Shown here: positions 58,592 to 64,000 of the stretch, one piece after another
Layout of the letters: every line of letters begins with the position of its first letter
How positions within the stretch are numbered: the first letter of the stretch is position 1
Assembly (NCBI GenBank): GCA_035772785.1
Contig: JAOCPU010000084.1
Location: 1 to 64,000, forward strand
Length of the DNA stretch: 64,000 bases
Direction: 5' to 3'
Source of the DNA: Phlebiopsis flavidoalba
Taxonomy: Eukaryota; Basidiomycota; Agaricomycetes; Polyporales; Phanerochaetaceae
Program-made: the position numbers and the translations under genes
The notes under the pieces: generated by a model
Seen by the model: only the letters and a program-made list of their open reading frames with translations
Databases searched by the model: none
What the model was told of the DNA's origin: nothing

Positions 58592-59885
58592 ATGAGCGAC
58601 CCGCAGCCCTACACTATCCCCCGCAGCCAGTCTTCCTCCTGAGCTGCTTGTGCGCATCTTCGAGGCCCACATCGCATCCTGCAAGGCCGTCTGGGACACT
58701 CCCGCGCCGTACGACCTCGCCGCCCCGCCGCGTCCTGCGACACCTCCATCGGGCCGTACACCTGGCTCCGCGCGACCCCCCACGTCTGCAGGCTACTGGC
58801 GCGCCGTCGCCCTCGCGAGCCCGCTGCTCTGGTCGCACATCACGCTCGTCCGCTCCGCGCCCTGCACCGAAGCCATGCTCGCGCGCTCGCAGTCCGCGCC
58901 GCTCTCCGTGCAGACGTACACCCCGCGGTGCGGCGCAGAGGGCACCACGCCGCTGCGCTCGCTGCGGCTCTCGTGCTGCAGCAGATGCACACCGCGTCCG
59001 CGCGCTGGAGCTGTACATCAAGTGGTGGGTCTTTTGACGAACGTCGCCGCGGCGCTCGCGGGGCCGGCTCCGCTGCTCGAGAGTATACGGCTCTCGACGC
59101 CCAGCGGGCTGTACGACTCGGGCCCCGTCCTGCCTGTGCTTGCGCTCAGCAGCGACGCCCGTCCGCCCCGCCGCCGCTCAAGGAGCTCACATCTGTGCAC
59201 CTACGGCTTCCCGTGGGCGAACCCTGCGCCGTTCCGCGCGCTCAAGCGTCTGCACGTCTCGAAAGGCACCATCCCGCGCCACCCCTCGATCGAAGACGTG
59301 CTGCACGCTCTCAGTCTCATGCCCGACCTGACGTCGCTCTCCATCGAAGACATCTTCGCCCCCTCTCCGCCCGACCGCACCACACTCCCGCTCACACCAC
59401 GCACCGTCCCCCTCCCGCGCCTCACCGCCCTCACACACGCTCGCAGGCGACTGCCTCGCGAGCACCGCGCTCCTGCACAGCCTGCAGCTCCCCGCCGCGC
59501 CCGCGCTCACGCTCGACTTCACGCGCCGCACGCGCCGCCGCGCACCGCTCGCGCTCGCGCTGCCCCGCGGTGTACGCGCGCAGCTCACACACGGCGCGCC
59601 CCGGCACGCCCGCGGTGCTGCTCACGCACGACGCGTGTGCGTACACGGCGCACGTACGCGTGCCGGCGCGCGCGGCGCTGACGCTGCGCACGCCGCTGGG
59701 GCCCGCTGCACCCGCTGCTGCGGGCGCTGTGTGGTGGTGAGGCGGGCGGCGCGGGGCGGTTGTGTGTGCATGGGCTCGGGGAGCGCGTTGAGCTGCGTGC
59801 GGGGGGTGCTGCGGCGCAGTTGTGTCCGCGTGTGGAGGGTGCCTTTGAGGTTGGGGAGCATATGCGGTCGCTGTTGGCTCTTTAA
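58592..59885 (+). CDS. F-box protein with LRR-like C-terminus
   Basis: A likely SCF adaptor. It starts MSDPQPYTIPRSQ (58,592), then the F-box LPPELLVRIFEAHIASCKAV, YWRAVALASPLLWSHITLV (F-box second half), RSQSAPLSVQTYT, LESIRLSTPSGLYDSGPVLP, FPWANPAPFRALKRLHVSKG and EDVLHALSLMPDLTSLSIED. These Leu-rich segments are typical of Agaricomycete F-box/LRR-like proteins. In the very GC-rich 3' third (59,430-59,880) the protein frame changes more than once; it probably ends GEHMRSLLAL with TAA at 59,883-59,885. Several 1-base shifts are needed (near 58,620, 58,760, 58,970, 59,440). Confidence 0.75.
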
Positions 59886-60217
59886 GAGTCGGGTGTGTGC
59901 TATACGTTAAATGCTAATGTTGGATTGGAATGTTTGTAGTTGTAGTGTGCAACAATGTACAGTAGTGTATTGATAGTGGGATGAACATGACTATTACATC
60001 GGCCAAGAAAACTTAAGATTGAAAGATCTTACCCTCGCATGCATATTATGGGGGCTTACTTGGTGTTCACGGGTCGCGTGTCGAACGAACGCAGGAACGA
60101 TGCAGTGAGGAAGAAAACCGCTGAATAATAAATCATACAAGACCCAAAACACGACAAAAGAGCGATAGCAAGCAAAGAGCAACAAGAATAGGGAAAAGTA
60201 GAACGGAGCGGCGCCCG
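59886..60217. other. Convergent 3' region
   Basis: About 330 bases between the F-box stop and the EAF3 stop. No gene. Confidence 0.5.
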
Positions 60218-61666
60218 CTATGACCGAGATATGCTCTGGTACTGTACCGAGGCCGACTCATACTCCTTGACAAACAGCCGCTCCCGCTCTGTGAGCATCC
60301 ACCTGCATGGCGGTATAAGTCGGACACCTCAACGAGGAAAAACAAGCTACGCACGCCATGAGTTCATTCACATAATCCCTCACCAGCCCAACACTCTCCG
60401 GATCCATCGTCGACGTCGCGACCATCGCCGGCATACCCACTATTCGCTAATCAGCACCCATCCAGCACCCAAGCAAAACAAACGCACCCAGCATGCGAAG
60501 AAGATGCTCCGCGCCATACACCGTGCTCATCTCCTTCTCCTGGCTACCGACAATGACGTTCTGGCCGGTCACCCGTACTGGCGCGCCGCACCTCCGCGTA
60601 CTGGCGGCGCTCCCCCTACTGCGGGCGCTCGAAGACGGTACAGCAGGTTCGCGCCCAGTGCACGCGGTCTCGAAGTAGGTCTGCAGGCCGTCGATGATTG
60701 GTCGGAAGGAGCACGACGGGCTCCTTTTTTTTGGTCGCGGAGCCTCAAGGGGTGTTAGCTGGATGTGGGGAGGGAGCAGAGGGGACGTACGTGGTGCGGG
60801 GTTGGGAGAGGATGTGTTGGTCGAATTCTTTGAGGAGTTTCGATGACGCTTGGTGAGCGTGGGAGGGGGACGAGCTGCGTGCGGCGGTGTTAACCCAGGG
60901 GGAGGATGGTGGTAGGGGAGAGAAAGGCGCACTCACTGGTTGTTCTTTGTCACCGCCTCACCCAATCATCGACGAGGAGAACTTCAGGGTTTTCTATGGT
61001 ACATTGAGCTTCATCTCTGGACGCTTCGAGGCATCGTCCTGAGTATTGTTAGACGATTCGGTGGCGTCTTTTGAGTAGAGTGTCACGCACATCGTCTCGT
61101 CCACGTTTGACCCCCCGTCCATCTTTCCGACCTGTGGCTAAGCGTCCAGCATCCTTCTTCCTATTGGCACAAGAGTCGCGAAAGGAGGGCAGAGGAGGTC
61201 AGGTCAAAGGTCATCCATGTAGACTGCATGGTTCGACGTACCCAACCCCCTTTGTGCTCGAGCCGGCCCCAGAGAGAGCGCTTGCCAGCTGTGACGCGTT
61301 AGCAGCTGCATTCGCCTGTTGTAACGACTTCTGCAAGTTCAGGTTCGTGTCCGTGAACTTGAGTAGACGAGGGCGGTCAACCCACTCGTCCCAACTAGAG
61401 GCGTGCACCGCACACACCAAAAGCAGTACACGGTCAGAGTCATGATTCGCAGCACAAGGATACTGTGGAAGCTCACGTTTGCTTCCATCCTTTGTAGTAA
61501 TGCACGAAGAAGTGCGGTCCTACTCGCCAGTCTTGGTGTTGCTTTCATCCCAGTGCTCAGTCTTCAGAATCTTGGCCTCGTACACAAGAGGACCGTGGTA
61601 GCACAAAACGCGCTCGTTCACCGCGAAGGTTGCAGGCGGCGCACCCGCATTCGCACTCGCAGCCAT
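60218..61666 (-). CDS. EAF3: Chromatin protein EAF3/MRG15
   Basis: A subunit of the NuA4 acetyltransferase and Rpd3S deacetylase; its chromodomain reads H3K36 methylation. It starts MAASANAGAPPATFAVNERV, then LCYHGPLVYEAKILKTEHWD (61,540-61,620), GPHFFVHYYKGWKQT (shifted frame, 61,460-61,510) and WDEWVDRPRLLKFTDTNLNL: the MRG-type chromodomain. A basic linker (GRGVKRGRDE, 61,090) leads to the MRG domain: PENPEVLLVDDWV (60,980), RPIIDGLQTYFETA (60,690), GSQEKEMSTVYGAEHLLRML (60,500-60,560), VATSTMDPESVGLVRDYVNE (60,370-60,420), ending ERLFVKEYESASVQYQ and SISRS with TAG at 60,218. Seven or so exons; several frame breaks. Confidence 0.92.
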
Positions 61667-61855
61667 AGGTCCTAGGAGATGAGGATAACGTTCGCTCGGC
61701 GAACCGTGTGCAGCGGCACGAGAGGCGGAGGCACTTCCATAACCGGCGGGCGGGCGGGGAGCGCGCACACGTGGTGCGCATCAGATGGCGTCTACGCGCG
61801 CGTTGCAGAAGGCCTGCGAAAGTTGGGCCCGTCCGCGTTTCTGCACCCTGCCACG
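61667..61855. promoter_or_regulatory. Divergent promoter (EAF3 / mago nashi)
   Basis: 189 bases separate the two ATGs. The sequence is GC-rich with no TATA box, as is common for housekeeping pairs. Confidence 0.4.
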
Positions 61856-62634
61856 ATGAGCTCACCGGAAAGCGATACACCCGTTCTACCTGAGGTGCGA
61901 CCCCCCTGCGTCGGCGTGTGCGTCAAGTGCTCACGCCGTTGTAACCTAGATACTAGTAAGCCTTTCTTGTTGCTTGTGCGTGTGCGAGCGGCGCTGACGG
62001 GCTGAGCAGCACTGGCCATTCGGGCAAGCATGGACACGAGTTCCTCGAGTTTGAGTACTCGCATGGACGTTTGCGTTATGCGAACAACTCGAACTACAGG
62101 AATGACAGCTTGATCAGGAAAGAGAGTAAGTGGATAGTCGTGTGTGCTGTCGCGTGGGTGTTGAGCCCTTTGTACAGTGTGGGTTGGACCCCTGGTCATC
62201 AAAGAGCTGAAGCGCATCGTCGAGGCCAGCGAAATCACAAAGTATGTGCGAAACGAACGCTAGATGGCTACATACTGACTGGGGCCCGTGATACCAGGGA
62301 AGACGACACCAACTGGCCAAAAAAAGAACATTGTTGGAAAACAGGAGCTCGAGATCCGAGTTGGTAACGACCACATTGCCTTCGAAGTACCAATGCCTTG
62401 TTACACGCCTGTAATAATCACTTACGCGCCTTCCATAGACCGCGAAGATTGGCTCCCTCGTCGACATTCAGGATAGTGAGGATCCTGAAGGCTTGCGCGT
62501 CTTCTACTACCTGGTTTCAGGATCTCAAGGTGCGTTACTGTAGTTTCTCTCGCATATATCGTATATTCAATTTCGTGTGCAGACCCTCATTTTCTCTCTT
62601 ATTTCACTGCACTTTCAAGATCAAGCCTATATAG
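61856..62634 (+). CDS. mago: Mago nashi, exon junction complex core
   Basis: Binds Y14 and forms the EJC core left on spliced mRNA. Exon 1 (61,856-61,894) encodes MSSPE and, after an extra A in GGAAAG, FYLR. A 6-base microexon (61,950-61,955) is followed by [15 protein letters not shown] and [20 protein letters not shown] (exon from 62,010). Then [65 protein letters not shown] (62,470-62,530), and the end [16 protein letters not shown] with TAG at 62,632-62,634 (one extra T near 62,614). About 150 residues, nearly invariant among eukaryotes, so the family call is certain. Introns are 45-60 bases. Confidence 0.96.
61950..61955 (+). other. mago: 6-base microexon of mago nashi
   Basis: ATACTA lies between an acceptor (GTAACCTAG) and a donor (GTAAGC). 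Joined to exon 1 (ending CTGAG) and exon 3 (starting CACTGG) it gives LRYYTGH, restoring the conserved FYLRYY-GH core. Without it two tyrosines would be missing, while the phase would remain the same. Confidence 0.75.
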
Positions 62635-62864
62635 TCGAGATGCTCGCTCTGTAATCTTGCACTCGGTTTCCCATTGCTGTACTAAATGATATATTTTCAC
62701 CGCTGTGACAGAGTCCGTATTTAACCCCAAACCCCAGAAGAGTGATTGTTTGCATATGTGAAAGACGATGGTCGTCGAATTTGTCCCCTCCTACGATCCA
62801 GAGGATACATGCTCCGAGAGTCAATCTTCCTCGCGATAGTCGCCCTTTTACGAGTGACCGATTG

Positions 62865-63829
62865 CTATCGAAGGGTATCAGCCGTGATGTGAATGTCGTA
62901 CGAAAGGTAAACTGACCCAATCTGCCAGGCACCGTTAGAGGGGCTGCAGAATCCGGCGGAGTTGACGGGCTGAGTCGGGGGGAAGCATTGGGTGCCCGCG
63001 TTCTGCGCGGCCAGCCCCCTGCGAAAGGTACGTGCTCAGTATCTTGCTTACATCTACGGGCAGTACATGCTTACGAAAGAGGACCAGCACTCGCTTATGG
63101 TCTCGTTGCTGAAGTTTTCAAAGAACATACGACAGGTCCCGAAAGTGAGTTGCTGGATCTGGTTCGGCGCAACAGTGAAGGTGGGTGCTGGAGGGAACGA
63201 TTAGCTAGGTTGCGTCATGCCCGATATTGTGGGCTTACCGATTGAGCCTCCAAGGATTGTAATGGAGTTGTTGATTTGCTGGCAGTCCTCGGAGATCGGC
63301 GGCAAGTCACCAATGGACCCACACGTGTTGGTGCCTGGATGCGGGCAGAGAAAGTGAGTCCTTGCGAATGTTGAACTGTGTCCAGTCGTGGATGCTTACA
63401 GATCTCGTTACAGGCGTCTGCAGTTTGGAGCGGGGGCTGGGGCTGAGGAGGTCGAGCTCGCCACTGCGCTCGTGGTGGGTTTGGGCTTGGGGGTGGGGGG
63501 AAAATCGGGAACGGGAACGGGAACCAGGGGATGATGATAACCAAGTCCTCCTTGAATGAGCTAGTCACAGCGTTTGTAGCCGGTGGCACCGTGTTCAGGG
63601 ATTCGCAAGCAAAGGTAGTGACTTGGATTGGCGCCTCTGCTGGGCCTACGGTGGTGTTGAGGACCACTGAGGGACCCTGGCAAGCAGACGGTACCAACGA
63701 GTCCCTAGCTGTAGATGAACGGTAAGTATTCATCGTACATGTCATATACGTGGTCCTGACCAATGGATGCGGCAGAAGCCACTGTTTGCGAGGGTCGCCA
63801 ACGCGAAGAGACTGTTGAAAACGGGCCAT
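62865..63829 (-). CDS. Small secreted Cys-rich protein
   Basis: Probably extracellular. The start MARF at 63,829 is followed, if one base of the TTTT run (63,818-63,821) is dropped, by NSLFALATLANS, a signal peptide. Next come TTFACESLNTVPPATNA (63,580-63,640), a Pro/Ser/Thr-rich linker, then a domain with CNEIC, CPHPGTNTCGSIGDLPPISE (63,300), CQQINNSITILGGSI, TFTVAPNQIQQLTFGTCRMF (63,150), NFSNETISECWSSF, AAQNAGTQCFPPTQPVNSAG and FCSPSNGAWQIG. Cys/Asn-rich secreted domains of this form are common in Agaricomycetes, function unknown to me. Introns (for example GTAAGCCCAC at 63,238, GTAAGCATG near 63,075) have good ends. Stop at 62,865 is likely but the last codons are uncertain. Confidence 0.75.
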
Positions 63830-63893
63830 TTCTGCTATGAGCTTTGGTTGAGGGAGGTAGGTCCTTAGAGCCTGTTCATCGAGAGCGACGTCC

Positions 63894-63901
63894 CTTTTAT
63901 A
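63894..63901 (-). promoter_or_regulatory. TATA box of the secreted protein gene
   Basis: TATAAAAG on the minus strand, about 65 bases before the ATG at 63,829 and in GC-richer surroundings. This is a strong-promoter arrangement often seen in fungal secreted-protein genes. Confidence 0.65.
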
Positions 63902-64000
63902 GGTTTGCTCTGTGCGTTACGTGTCAGAAAATACTTGTTTCTGTCCTCTCGTGAAGAATCATCATCACCAACTTGGGCGGATGCTATCCAGTTTATCTGC

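Noticed and set aside
58592..59885. Second overlapping gene on the plus strand (frame 58,928-59,740)
   Set aside because: It is the same F-box gene seen in another frame after one-base shifts.
62988..63245. Plus-strand coding frame with GPESELLDLVRRNSEG
   Set aside because: The minus strand across the same bases gives a spliced Cys-rich protein with good introns and family-like text; the plus frame is its shadow.
1..64000. CRISPR array or prokaryotic operon
   Set aside because: No regularly spaced identical repeats; genes have introns and are eukaryotic.

Overview
The window looks like a piece of an Agaricomycete (mushroom-forming basidiomycete) nuclear genome. The conserved genes are eukaryotic and mostly split by many 45-70 base GT-AG introns. 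The families found (Rua1-type DUF4451 regulator, PTC7-like PP2C, F-box proteins, DHA1 drug transporter, small secreted Cys-rich protein) suit a basidiomycete, and the repeats are fungal (chromodomain gypsy, Copia, Tc1/mariner, foldback and MITE-like elements). No rRNA, convincing tRNA or CRISPR array was seen.

The window falls into two compartments. Bases 1-35,630 are an AT-rich transposon island with no intact host gene. It holds: LTR remnants (1-380, 10,656-11,160); a nested Copia cluster at 3,986-9,708, whose pol is split by a solo LTR flanked by a CAATG duplication; an 860-base hairpin element directly upstream of the Copia protease (9,709-10,568); a PIF/Harbinger-like MITE with TTA duplications (11,606-12,325); a nearly complete Tc1/mariner copy with TA duplications (18,132-19,678); a 2.1-kb foldback element with arms of about 0.8-0.9 kb built of ~60-base subrepeats (21,277-23,399); two smaller inverted-repeat elements (3,276-3,607 and 25,537-25,809); a decayed Cys-motif ORF (26,804-27,527); and a chromodomain Ty3/gypsy element with both LTRs (28,322-35,630).

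Bases 36,257-63,829 are gene-dense, mostly in closely spaced divergent or convergent pairs. In order: PP2C phosphatase (+), Rua1-like zinc regulator (-), p24 cargo receptor (+), aldehyde dehydrogenase (-), GAR1 (+), Mis14/NSL1 kinetochore protein (-), Gvp36-like BAR protein (-), proteasome beta2/PUP1 (+), F-box protein (-), casein-kinase-1-like kinase (-), MFS drug transporter (+), F-box/LRR-like protein (+), EAF3/MRG15 (-), mago nashi (+) and a secreted Cys-rich protein (-). These are mainly housekeeping functions (snoRNP, proteasome, exon junction complex, histone acetylation, kinetochore, ER-Golgi traffic). Neighbours show no shared pathway; the shared feature is short divergent promoters (about 190-280 bases).

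Two points deserve care. First, almost every conserved gene has one or more single-base indels, usually in a short homopolymer, that break the reading frame while the protein continues perfectly in the next frame. This looks like uncorrected long-read error rather than pseudogenisation, so the gene models below are given as spans with those breaks noted. Second, mago nashi appears to need a 6-base microexon (61,950-61,955) to supply two conserved tyrosine-region residues.
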